The position numbers were made by a program, and so were the translations under genes. The notes under the pieces are model-generated. The model searched no databases. It was given only the letters and a program-made list of their open reading frames with translations, and was not told the origin of the DNA. From Alphaproteobacteria bacterium (GTDB lineage Bacteria > Pseudomonadota > Alphaproteobacteria > Caulobacterales > Maricaulaceae): DNA of 64,000 bases. The stretch spans positions 1-64,000 of the forward strand of contig JANSXV010000002.1 of assembly GCA_024742735.1 (NCBI GenBank). Reading direction: 5' to 3'. Of this stretch, positions 1 to 7,654 are shown piece after piece (positions within the stretch are counted from its first letter, which is position 1; the number at the start of each line of letters is the position of its first letter).

Positions 1-2
1 CC

Positions 3-146
3 TTCCCGTCAGCCGAGGCAAGGCGCGAAGACCTGCCGAACTGGATCAGGCGTTACAACACCTGCCGAAGGCACTACGCTCTGAACCGACGCACGCCCCT
101 TCAGGCCCTCGCAGACATGAACAACGTCGTGAGACATCACACCTAG
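3..146 (+). pseudogene. C-terminal remnant of an IS481-type transposase
   Basis: Reading from base 3 gives 47 residues ending in a TAG at 144-146. They include a YNTCRRHYALNRRTPLQAL stretch and end in NNVVRHHT. This matches the end of the integrase core of IS481/IS3-like transposases, where a W..YN..R.H.AL...TP...L pattern precedes a final N.V..HT. The rest lies beyond the window edge, so the element could be whole on the left. The next gene's sequence begins exactly at the stop codon with no visible terminal inverted repeat, which favours a deleted remnant. The family call rests on the motif only. Confidence 0.6.
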
Positions 147-280
147 GCGGCGGGCTGGTCCTGATGATGTCGGAGACAATCCCCCACGAGGTGCGCCTGT
201 CCCACACTGAGCGCTACGCCATCGCAGGCTGGTTCCGGGTGAACGCCTCCATCGGCGGGGCGGTGGACCCGCTGCGCTGA
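146..280 (+). pseudogene. 3' fragment of a 2OG-Fe(II) oxygenase (prolyl-hydroxylase-like) gene
   Basis: An open frame running into the transposase stop encodes GGLVLMMSETIPHEV followed by RYAIAGWFRVN and ends at TGA 278-280. The pattern L-V-L-x-S-x-x-x-P-H-E-V with R-x-A-I-x-G-W-F-R after it is the C-terminal end of the double-stranded beta helix of SM-20/PKHD-type 2-oxoglutarate dioxygenases. It supplies the last iron-ligand histidine and the 2OG-binding arginine. The N-terminal part with the HxD motif is absent, and the fragment starts at the IS remnant, so the gene was probably truncated by transposition. Confidence 0.55.
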
Positions 281-347
281 TCAGGCGTTGCCCCGCCGGT
301 CTGAACCCGCCTAGCATTGCGGCGACTGACACGCGGGAGGGCGATCC

Positions 348-2051
348 ATGAAACTCAAGGCGATGGCGGCCTGCGCCGCTCTGATGATGGCGGCCTGCGC
401 CAGCGAGCCGGCGGCGCCCCCGACGGCTGACGCCTCGACGACCCGTTCGGTCAGCGGCGGTGAGATCGTGGGCTATATCGACGCCGAGACCGGCGCCCAG
501 GTCTGGCAGGGCATTCCCTTCGCCGCTGCGCCTGAAGGCGATCTGCGCTGGCGCGCGCCACGGCCCGTCGAGGGCTGGAGCCTGACGCGCTCGGCCATCG
601 CCCATCCCGAGATGTGTCCGCAGATCACCAATGCGCTGAACGCCGAAGCCACCGGCGCCGAGCCCGGCCAGCTTGTCGGGTCGGAAGACTGTCTGAAGCT
701 TGACGTCTACGCCCCCGCCGGCGCCGGGCCGGACGACGCCGACCGCCCGGTCATGGTGTGGATCCACGGCGGCGCGAACGTCTGGGGCTCGGCCAGCCAG
801 TATGACGGCGCGCAGCTGGCGAGCGATCAGAACGTGGTCGTGGTGGTGATCCAGTATCGCCTCGGCCCGCTTGGCTTCTTCGCCCATCCCGATCTGGCCG
901 ACGACGCGGACCTTGAATTCGACAGCGCCGCCAATTTCGCGCTGCTGGATCAGATCGCCGCGCTGGAGTGGGTGCAGGTCAACGCCGCCCAGTTCGGAGG
1001 GGACGCAGACAACGTCACCATCTTCGGCGAGAGCGCCGGAGGTCATAACGTCGCCGGCCTGATGGCGAGCCCGCTGGCCGAAGGCCTGTTCCATCGGGCC
1101 ATCATCCAGTCCGGCAGCTTCGTCAGCGTGCCGCTGGAGGAGGCGCAGTCTGAAGGAGAATTCTCCGCGACTGCAGCCGCGGAGCGCTTCGCGGGCCCGG
1201 ACGCCGGCGCGGACGCGATCCGCACCGCGCCGTTGCAGGCGGTCTATGACGCCTATGCCGGCGAAGGCCTGGGAGAGGGCCTGCCGCGCATGATCCAGGA
1301 CGGCGTGACGATCCCGCTGGGGCCCATGGCCGAAGCCTTCTCCAACCCGGAGACGTTCAACGCCGTGCCGGTGATCACCGGGACCAACAAGGACGAGCTG
1401 AAGCTCTTCAACGTTCTCGATCCCGCGCTCACCAGGCGCTGGTTCGGCGTCATCATCCGGGTCCAGGACCAGCAATTCTTCGACATCCTGTCCGACTACC
1501 AGTCCCGCCTGTGGCGGATCATGGCGGTGGACGATGCGGCGGCCCGCATGACCACGGGCGGTCATGACGCGGTGTGGGCCTATCGCTTCGACTGGGACGA
1601 GGGCGGGAGCATGGCTTTCATGGACATGTCGAAACTGCTCGGCGCCGCCCACGCCATGGAGATCCCCTTCGTCTTCAACCATTTCGACTTCTTCGGCCGG
1701 CTCGATGGAGCCCTGTTCAACGACCGCAACGCCGCCGGGCGCGAGGCGGTGGCTGAGAGCATGGGCGCCTACTGGGCGAATTTCGCGCGCACCGGCGATC
1801 CGGACGCGGCCGGTGGTCCGGACTGGCCGGCCTGGCGCGAGGATGGCGCACTCCTGCGCTTCGACACGCCCGAAAGCGGCGGACCCGAGGTGATCACCGG
1901 GCGGGACACGGTGACCCGGCTTGGCGCCGATCTCGAAGCCGATGACCGGCTGAGCGATGAGCAGCGTTGCATGATCCGCGAGCGGCTCGTGTTCTGGCGG
2001 ACCGAGATCGACGACCTGCCTGAGATGGGCTGCGCGGCCTCCGGCGACTGA
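348..2051 (+). CDS. Carboxylesterase type B family lipoprotein
   Basis: This 567-residue protein is a probable secreted or periplasmic ester hydrolase of the carboxylesterase type B (alpha/beta hydrolase) family. A short signal peptide ends in a lipobox with Cys17 (MMAAC). The oxyanion-hole HGG is at about residues 140-142 and the nucleophile Ser229 lies in FGESAGG. An acidic residue in GTNKDE and a late histidine near AAHAMEIPF are plausible triad partners. The ATG follows a GGGAGGG Shine-Dalgarno. The next gene is a Baeyer-Villiger-type monooxygenase; such enzymes make esters that an esterase can hydrolyse, so a joint pathway is inferred. The natural substrate is unknown. Confidence 0.88.
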   Translation: MKLKAMAACAALMMAACASEPAAPPTADASTTRSVSGGEIVGYIDAETGAQVWQGIPFAAAPEGDLRWRAPRPVEGWSLTRSAIAHPEMCPQITNALNAEATGAEPGQLVGSEDCLKLDVYAPAGAGPDDADRPVMVWIHGGANVWGSASQYDGAQLASDQNVVVVVIQYRLGPLGFFAHPDLADDADLEFDSAANFALLDQIAALEWVQVNAAQFGGDADNVTIFGESAGGHNVAGLMASPLAEGLFHRAIIQSGSFVSVPLEEAQSEGEFSATAAAERFAGPDAGADAIRTAPLQAVYDAYAGEGLGEGLPRMIQDGVTIPLGPMAEAFSNPETFNAVPVITGTNKDELKLFNVLDPALTRRWFGVIIRVQDQQFFDILSDYQSRLWRIMAVDDAAARMTTGGHDAVWAYRFDWDEGGSMAFMDMSKLLGAAHAMEIPFVFNHFDFFGRLDGALFNDRNAAGREAVAESMGAYWANFARTGDPDAAGGPDWPAWREDGALLRFDTPESGGPEVITGRDTVTRLGADLEADDRLSDEQRCMIRERLVFWRTEIDDLPEMGCAASGD

Positions 2052-2085
2052 GGGCCGCAACTCCAGGCCGGACTCTTGCGCGGCT

Positions 2086-2106
2086 GAAGTGAACGGTGTT
2101 CACTTC
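2086..2106. promoter_or_regulatory. Perfect 9-bp inverted repeat upstream of the monooxygenase gene (TetR-type operator candidate)
   Basis: GAAGTGAAC, three bases (GGT), then GTTCACTTC form a perfect dyad 35 bases after the esterase stop and 45 bases before the monooxygenase start. Size and symmetry are typical of TetR-family operators. A near-identical dyad sharing the core AGTGAACG and GTTCACT lies before the thioesterase gene at 59665-59681. The regulator is not in the window. Confidence 0.6.
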
Positions 2107-2150
2107 CGTGGAACGATGCGCCGGCCCCAAGACCGGACGGGAGGATCGCC

Positions 2151-3704
2151 ATGGCTGTTGCAAACGACATCGAACCCGCCGTCGAGAACACGGGCGGCGC
2201 CGCGTCCGACATGGAGCGGGACGTCCTCATCATCGGGGCGGGCCTGTCCGGGGTCGGCGCGGCCTGGCATCTGCAGGACAAGACCCGGGACAAGTCCTAC
2301 GCGATCCTGGAGGCACGCGCGGATCTGGGCGGCACGTGGGACCTGTTCCGCTATCCCGGCATTCGCTCGGACAGCGACATGTACACGTTCGGCTATAATT
2401 TCCGTCCGTGGACGGACGGAAAGGTCTTCGCCGACGGCCCCAGCATCCGCAATTATGTGCGCGACACCGCCCGGGAAGCCGGCATCGACCGGCATATCCG
2501 CTTCAATACGCGGGTTCAGAACGTCAGCTGGAACACTGGGACCGCGCGCTGGACAGTCGAGGCTGACGGGCCGGAGGGCCCTGAGACCTGGAGCGCGAAG
2601 TTCCTGATCCTGTGCTCGGGATACTACCGCTATTCGGCCGGCTACATGCCTGATTTCCCAGGTCTGGAACGCTTCAAGGGCGATGTGATCCATCCCCAGC
2701 TCTGGGACGAGACCTACGACTATTCAGGCAAGAAGGTCGTCATCATCGGCTCCGGCGCCACGGCGGTCACCCTTCTGCCCGCCATGGCGGGCAAAGCCGG
2801 CCATGTGACCATGCTCCAGCGCTCGCCCAGCTATATCGCCGCGCGGCCCTCGCGCGACGCGGTCGCGGACGTCCTGCGCAAGATCCTGCCTAGCCGCATC
2901 GCCTATACGCTGACGCGCATCAAGAATGTCGCCATGGGGATGTTCTTCTTCAATCTGGCGCGCTCCGCGCCGAACTTCGTGAAGAACGGCGTCCTCAAGC
3001 AGATCCGCGCCGAGCTGGGCGAAGATTTCGACGTCGAGAAACACTTCGCCCCGTCCTATAATCCCTGGGACCAGCGCTTCTGCCTGGCCCCGGACGGCGA
3101 CTTCTTCGACGCGCTGAAAACCGATAAGGCCGACATCGCCACCGACCAGATCGAGACCTTCGACGAGACCGGGATCCAGTTGAAGAGCGGCGAGCATCTG
3201 GACGCCGACCTGGTGATCCCCGCGACGGGCCTGTCCATGCAGATCGGCGGCGGCATGGGAATCGAGGTGGACGGCAAGCCCCTGCACGCGCCCGACCATG
3301 TCACCTATCGCGGCATGATGCTGTCGGGCGTGCCCAACATGGCGCTGTGCTTCGGCTACACCAACGCCAGCTGGACGCTGAAGATCGACCTGACCTGCGA
3401 GCGGGTCTGCCGCATGATCAATCACATGGATCGCGCCGGGAGCGACTACGCCGTGCCGGAGCCGCCCAGCGGTCTGGAGACCCTGCCCCTGCTCGATTTC
3501 TCCTCCGGCTATGTCCAGCGCGCCCTGCCCGACCTGCCCCGGCAGGGGGCGCAAACGCCCTGGCGGACCTATCAGAACTACCTGATGGACATGCTGACCA
3601 TCCGCTACGGCAAGCTGGATGACGGACATCTGAGATTTGGACGCGCCGGCGATCGCGCGGCGCTCACTGCGTCTACGGACGACGTCCGGCAGGCCGCCGA
3701 ATAG
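2151..3704 (+). CDS. Flavin-containing Baeyer-Villiger-type monooxygenase
   Basis: This 517-residue FAD- and NADPH-dependent monooxygenase has an N-terminal Rossmann motif GAGLSG at residues 29-34. A second dinucleotide-binding motif follows in VVIIGSGATA. Both Baeyer-Villiger fingerprints are visible: GGTWDLFRYPGIRSD, and FKGDVIHPQLWD, the F-x-G-x3-H-x3-W-[P/D] type with Asp in last place. Family members oxidise ketones to esters or lactones, or oxygenate sulfur or nitrogen. The ATG follows a GGGAGGATC ribosome-binding site. A palindromic operator lies just upstream. The preceding esterase could cleave an ester product. The substrate cannot be inferred. Confidence 0.88.
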   Translation: MAVANDIEPAVENTGGAASDMERDVLIIGAGLSGVGAAWHLQDKTRDKSYAILEARADLGGTWDLFRYPGIRSDSDMYTFGYNFRPWTDGKVFADGPSIRNYVRDTAREAGIDRHIRFNTRVQNVSWNTGTARWTVEADGPEGPETWSAKFLILCSGYYRYSAGYMPDFPGLERFKGDVIHPQLWDETYDYSGKKVVIIGSGATAVTLLPAMAGKAGHVTMLQRSPSYIAARPSRDAVADVLRKILPSRIAYTLTRIKNVAMGMFFFNLARSAPNFVKNGVLKQIRAELGEDFDVEKHFAPSYNPWDQRFCLAPDGDFFDALKTDKADIATDQIETFDETGIQLKSGEHLDADLVIPATGLSMQIGGGMGIEVDGKPLHAPDHVTYRGMMLSGVPNMALCFGYTNASWTLKIDLTCERVCRMINHMDRAGSDYAVPEPPSGLETLPLLDFSSGYVQRALPDLPRQGAQTPWRTYQNYLMDMLTIRYGKLDDGHLRFGRAGDRAALTASTDDVRQAAE

Positions 3705-3706
3705 AT

Positions 3707-5068
3707 CTAATCCAGCCGTTCCACGGGCGGCATGCGCCAGGCGCCGCTCAAAGCCTGCGACTGGGGATCATAAAGCCGGGCCGTCAGCTGGAACGGCGCT
3801 CCGGGCGCGACTTCGATCCAGTTGCTCGCCGGGACATCATCGGGCCTGTCTGCGCTGATCGTGAGCACCAGGGCGCCGTCGTCCTCAAACACCAGCGCAT
3901 CCCGATCGCCCAGAACCGGGCGCGCCACGTCCTGCAGGAAGCCGTCCGCATCGTATGCGGTCACCGACCAGAAAGCGTCGGCGGGCGGCGTTTCGCCGGA
4001 CGCAAACCGTATGTGATAGGCGTGATCGCCATCGAGCGCTCGCCCGTCCGCATCAATGTCCGTTGACGGATAAATCGCATCTTCGGGCAGGTTGGCGCCC
4101 AGCCCGATCAGGGCGACGCCCGCCCGCAGAGCGTAATCGGCGCCGTAGTCGCCCAGATCCAGCGCCGTGCGCCAGTTTGTGGGGCCATACGGGCGCGACG
4201 CCACGCCTTGCGCCAGACGCTCGCGCGCGACCTCGACGCCCCTGGCGACGGCGATCCGCGCGAGAGGTCCGAAGCCGTCACCCCGATACCCCTGCGCCGT
4301 CACGCCGAGCGCCTCGAGACGCTCGATCATGGACGCGTCGGCGACCCGGGCCGGGTTCGCCTGCATGAGCCCAGCCAACCGCACAAGGAACGCGTCGGGC
4401 GCCATCGCCGCGACGGCATCCGCCGGGCGTTGCCCCGTGACTTCAAAGTCCGGCTGATCCGACTCATGCGCGGTCAGCCAGAACGCGTCCTGGAGCGCCC
4501 GGCCGGCTTCGAGATCGCCCGGCGTGTCCGCGACCGCGATGCGGATCAAAAGCCAGGCGGTGTCGGTGGAGACTTCGATCCGCGGGTAATCCTCCAGAAC
4601 CGGTCCGTCCCAGCCTGGTCCGGCGATCTGCACGCCGCTGGCGCCGGGCACGGCGGTCCGGGAGCCGACGGTTCCATCCACATCCGTCCAGGCGTCCATG
4701 ACCTGGGCCAGCCAGTAGCGGCCGGCATTGTCGGGATAGTGTAAAAGCGCGGGGCCGTGGCTCAGATCCAGCCAGGCCAGCGAATACAGCGTGTCGCGGT
4801 TGGGCCGCACGACCGCCTCGTCGCCGAATCCAGGAAGCGCCCGGCGATGGTGCAGCCAGTTCGTCTCGATCTTGGGCGAGGCCAGCATGGTCCGCCGTGT
4901 TTCGTCCATGAGCACGAGCGGATAGCCGAAGACATAAGCCTCGCCCGCCGCCTGCCCCAGATCGCGCAGCGGCAGGCCGTCAGGATTGCGAGAGGCCCAT
5001 TGGAACACACCGTATCCGGCGGCGGCCAGCGCGGCGGCGATGAGCAGGACGGGGACGATGCGGCGCAT
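3707..5068 (-). CDS. DUF1254/DUF1214 domain protein, membrane-anchored
   Basis: The 453-residue protein opens with a hydrophobic signal anchor (MRRIVPVLLIAAALAAAGYG). A DUF1254-like region follows (EAYVFGYPLVLMDETRR, then RPNRDTLYSLAWLDLS), and then a DUF1214-like region ending in an ARLYDPQSQAL-type tail. Such proteins are exported and mostly of unknown function. The open frame continues upstream through the start of ppk2, but the ATG at 5068 is the first one preceding a credible signal sequence. It converges on the monooxygenase gene with two bases between stops. It diverges from ppk2 with only 45 bases between starts. Confidence 0.8.
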   Translation of the reverse strand: MRRIVPVLLIAAALAAAGYGVFQWASRNPDGLPLRDLGQAAGEAYVFGYPLVLMDETRRTMLASPKIETNWLHHRRALPGFGDEAVVRPNRDTLYSLAWLDLSHGPALLHYPDNAGRYWLAQVMDAWTDVDGTVGSRTAVPGASGVQIAGPGWDGPVLEDYPRIEVSTDTAWLLIRIAVADTPGDLEAGRALQDAFWLTAHESDQPDFEVTGQRPADAVAAMAPDAFLVRLAGLMQANPARVADASMIERLEALGVTAQGYRGDGFGPLARIAVARGVEVARERLAQGVASRPYGPTNWRTALDLGDYGADYALRAGVALIGLGANLPEDAIYPSTDIDADGRALDGDHAYHIRFASGETPPADAFWSVTAYDADGFLQDVARPVLGDRDALVFEDDGALVLTISADRPDDVPASNWIEVAPGAPFQLTARLYDPQSQALSGAWRMPPVERLD

Positions 5069-5113
5069 GACCGGAGCCTTGCGCGAAGGGCGCGCCCGCG
5101 CAAGGCTTCGCCC

Positions 5114-5869
5114 ATGGACAAGGACGACTACAAGCGCCAGCTGCACGGGCTGCAGATCGGGCTCGCCGCGCTCCAGCGCCAGCTGATCGCGCAAGAACGC
5201 CGGCTGCTGGTGATCTTCGAAGGACGCGATGCGGCCGGCAAGGACGGCGTCATCAAGCGCATCGTGGAGCACCAGTCCCCGCGCGAAACCCGCGTGGTGG
5301 CGCTGGGCAAGCCGACCGAGCGCGACCGGTCCAGCTGGTATTTCCAGCGCTGGGTCCAGCACCTGCCGGCCGGGGGCGAGTTCGTGCTGTTCAACCGGTC
5401 CTGGTACAACCGCGCCGGGGTCGAGCAGGTCATGGGCTATTGCAGCCAGACCGAATACGCCCGCTTCCTCACCGATGTCGCCCCGTTCGAGCGCCTGCTG
5501 ACCGATGAGGGCATCATCGTCCTGAAATATTATCTCGACATCTCAAGACCTGAGCAGGCTGCGCGCCTGGAGGACCGGCGCATCAACCCGCTGAAGCAGT
5601 GGAAGATCTCGCCGGTCGACGCGGTCGCGCTGGAGAAATTCGACGCCTACACCGAAGCGCGCGACGCCATGCTGGCGGCGACCGGCGACGCGATCCCCTG
5701 GCGTGTGGTGCGCGCCGACAGCAAGCACCACGCGCGCCTCAATGTCATTCGCGACATCCTGGCCAGCGTGCCGTCCGAAGGCCTGCCCGAGCCGATTGAT
5801 CCGGCTGATCCGGCGGTCCTGAGGCTCTGGAATCCCGGCGACCGGCCGGAGGATTTTCTGGCGTCTTAA
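5114..5869 (+). CDS. ppk2: Polyphosphate kinase 2 family protein
   Basis: This 251-residue enzyme uses inorganic polyphosphate to phosphorylate nucleotides (PPK2 family). Walker A is GRDAAGKDG at residues 37-45. The Walker-B-like FNRSWYNRAGVE and the C-terminal WNPGDRPEDF region are typical. Length and the short N-terminal helix fit single-domain PPK2. The class (NDP versus NMP kinase) is not assigned here. The first ATG that starts family-like sequence is at 5114. The stop overlaps the stop of the facing zincin gene by four bases. Confidence 0.92.
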   Translation: MDKDDYKRQLHGLQIGLAALQRQLIAQERRLLVIFEGRDAAGKDGVIKRIVEHQSPRETRVVALGKPTERDRSSWYFQRWVQHLPAGGEFVLFNRSWYNRAGVEQVMGYCSQTEYARFLTDVAPFERLLTDEGIIVLKYYLDISRPEQAARLEDRRINPLKQWKISPVDAVALEKFDAYTEARDAMLAATGDAIPWRVVRADSKHHARLNVIRDILASVPSEGLPEPIDPADPAVLRLWNPGDRPEDFLAS

Positions 5870-6285
5870 CCCGCCGCATCCTCGATGGCGTGCATGTCCT
5901 CATCGGACAGGCCGAAATGGTGGCCGATCTCGTGGACCAGCACATGGGTGATCAGCTCTGACAGAGTCACGTCCCCGCGCTCGCACCATTCCAGCAGGAT
6001 GGGCAGGCGGTAGAGGAAGACATAGTCCGGCTCCGGCGCGGGATCGGAGAGCGATTTCTGGGTCAGATCGACGCCGTGATACAGCCCGGTCAGATCGTAC
6101 GGGCTGTCCATCTCGAAATGCTTGAGCACGTCTTCATGGGCGAAGTCCGTCACCTGGATGACGACATTGCCGCACAAGGTCCGGAACGCCTCGGGCAGGC
6201 CTTCCCAGGCGGTTTCGGCGATGGCGAGAAAGTCGCTTTCTGACGGGGCGGTCGCGTCGAACCAGGCGGAAGGGTCTTGGGTCAT
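5866..6285 (-). CDS. Zincin-like metallopeptidase family protein (DUF1025 type)
   Basis: The 139-residue protein has a zinc-binding HEIGHHFGLSDEDM motif, with HEIGH at residues 118-122 near the C-terminus. This is the arrangement of the small cytosolic metallopeptidase family formerly called DUF1025. There is no signal peptide. Family members are widespread in alphaproteobacteria and their substrates are mostly unknown. It converges on ppk2 with a four-base overlap. The start at 6285 was chosen because the upstream extension enters the promoter region of the SOS-regulated mmcB gene. Confidence 0.82.
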   Translation of the reverse strand: MTQDPSAWFDATAPSESDFLAIAETAWEGLPEAFRTLCGNVVIQVTDFAHEDVLKHFEMDSPYDLTGLYHGVDLTQKSLSDPAPEPDYVFLYRLPILLEWCERGDVTLSELITHVLVHEIGHHFGLSDEDMHAIEDAAG

Positions 6286-6339
6286 GGCGCCCCTGTAGCA
6301 GCGCTGATGCGAGCCCGCCAGAGCCCGCGCTTGCAATCG

Positions 6340-6354
6340 GAACAAATTTCGAAC
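6340..6354. promoter_or_regulatory. LexA (SOS) box, GAAC-N7-GAAC
   Basis: GAAC, seven bases (AAATTTC), then GAAC is an exact match to the direct-repeat LexA site of alphaproteobacteria. It ends 12 bases before the mmcB ATG, where LexA would block transcription or initiation. Confidence 0.85.
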
Positions 6355-6366
6355 ATCGTGCCTGGC

Positions 6367-6834
6367 ATGGCGCTTTCAGACACCAGCTTTTCCGGCTCCA
6401 TCCCGGCCCGTGCGGACAATCCCGCCATCGACGATGCGCGCGCGCTCATGCGCGGGGCCGCGCGGCTGCTGCTGGATCTGGGCGTGACGGCAATCCCCGA
6501 ATTCACCCTGCCCAGCGGGCGGCGGGCCGATCTGGCCGGGCTCGGCCCCAAGGGCGAGATGGTGATCGTGGAGATCAAGTCCGGCGTCGCCGACTATCGC
6601 GCCGATCAGAAATGGCCGGAATATTTCGACTGGTGCGACCGGTTCTTTTTCGCGGTGTCAGAGCGCTTTCCGGCTGACCTTCTTCCCGATGAAGCCGGGC
6701 TTATCATCGCCGACGGTTTCGGCGGCGCGGTCGTTCGTGAATGCCCGGCCCGCCCGCTGGCGCCCGCGCGGCGCAAGGCTCTGACCCTGAAATTCGCGCG
6801 CAACGCGGCGGAGCGCGCCCTGCGCGGGCTTTAA
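6367..6834 (+). CDS. mmcB: MmcB family DNA repair protein (putative nuclease)
   Basis: This 155-residue MmcB (DUF1052) family protein is known from Caulobacter as an SOS-induced factor for survival of mitomycin C damage. A restriction-nuclease-like core is visible: E45, RRADLAG at 52-58 and VIVEIKSG with E69 and K71. The WPEYFDWCDRFFFAV segment is family-typical. The start was placed at ATG 6367, directly after the LexA box at 6340-6354; a GTG at 6358 is an alternative. The SOS box supports DNA-damage induction. Catalytic activity is inferred from the fold pattern. Confidence 0.9.
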   Translation: MALSDTSFSGSIPARADNPAIDDARALMRGAARLLLDLGVTAIPEFTLPSGRRADLAGLGPKGEMVIVEIKSGVADYRADQKWPEYFDWCDRFFFAVSERFPADLLPDEAGLIIADGFGGAVVRECPARPLAPARRKALTLKFARNAAERALRGL

Positions 6835-6901
6835 GCCATCCTTGACTTGGGCGCCGCCGCCCTTTGCGCTAAAGCCTGTCGGAACGCTCGCTTTCGGGGG
6901 G

Positions 6902-7576
6902 ATGGCGCGCATGACCGGACTGGAATTTGTCGCCGCCGCAGGCTTGTCCGGCGGGATCGCCGGGCTGACAGGCTGGCCCCTGCGTGCGCTGGCCCGCCTG
7001 CGTCTGGACGCGGGCGCTCCGCCGCCTTCACCTGACCTTCCGCCCTTCGCCGGCCTTTATCCGTCCGCGTTCAAGAGCCATCTCGATCAGGGTGCGTTCG
7101 GAGAGGCTCTGACGGTCATGATGATGGCCGCCGAGGGCTGGCGGCCGGTCAACGGCAAGCCGGGGCCGGGGCCGCAAGGCATCGATGGGATATTCTTCCG
7201 GCGCGAAACCGGCGCCTGGCGCGCCGTGCTGATCGAGACCAAGACCAACACCAGCCCCTACAAGCCCGCCGCCATGAGCGATGAGAAGGTGCTGGGCGAT
7301 CTTGATGCGCTTTACCTCACCGCCGGCGATGCCCGGCTGGGTGAAGTCTACGCAGCGATCTCCAGCGCCCTCCAGAGCGGCGATTCGTGCGTCGAGAAGC
7401 AGCTCTGGCGCCACCAGCTGGAAGCCGGGCGCACGCTCATGGACCCGCTGGGTCCCAACGGCCAGGTCCTGCCCGGGCGCAGCTTCCGGCCAGTGAAGAC
7501 CGAGATGGAGGCCCTGATGGCCGCCGTCGGAGAGCTCGACCGGACCGGCGTCATCCTCGCCCGCCCCTCGTCCTGA
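6902..7576 (+). CDS. Hypothetical protein with a PD-(D/E)XK-like nuclease signature
   Basis: I do not recognise a named family for this 224-residue protein. The N-terminus (about residues 6-30) is hydrophobic and Gly/Ala rich and could be a membrane anchor. A later block reads GAFGEALTVMMMAAEGW, then GIDGIFF and AVLIETKTN. A conserved Glu, an Asp and an E-x-K in this order is the pattern of PD-(D/E)XK nuclease folds. Toxin-like nucleases and Holliday-junction-resolvase-like proteins share it. ATGs at 6902 and 6911 are both possible; a GGGGG precedes 6902. It follows mmcB by 67 bases in the same direction and may share its SOS control. Confidence 0.6.
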   Translation: MARMTGLEFVAAAGLSGGIAGLTGWPLRALARLRLDAGAPPPSPDLPPFAGLYPSAFKSHLDQGAFGEALTVMMMAAEGWRPVNGKPGPGPQGIDGIFFRRETGAWRAVLIETKTNTSPYKPAAMSDEKVLGDLDALYLTAGDARLGEVYAAISSALQSGDSCVEKQLWRHQLEAGRTLMDPLGPNGQVLPGRSFRPVKTEMEALMAAVGELDRTGVILARPSS

Positions 7577-7654
7577 CGTTCCACCGAATTCGCCTTCGCG
7601 GCCTTGCCACGGCGCCCGGCCTCGGTCACGGTTCGGTCAGGAGGGGTGTTAACC

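Noticed and set aside
9-2060. 683-codon open frame on the minus strand opposite the esterase
   Set aside because: It is antisense to a clear esterase with signal peptide and catalytic motifs; such long frames are common in high-GC DNA and its product has no domain pattern.
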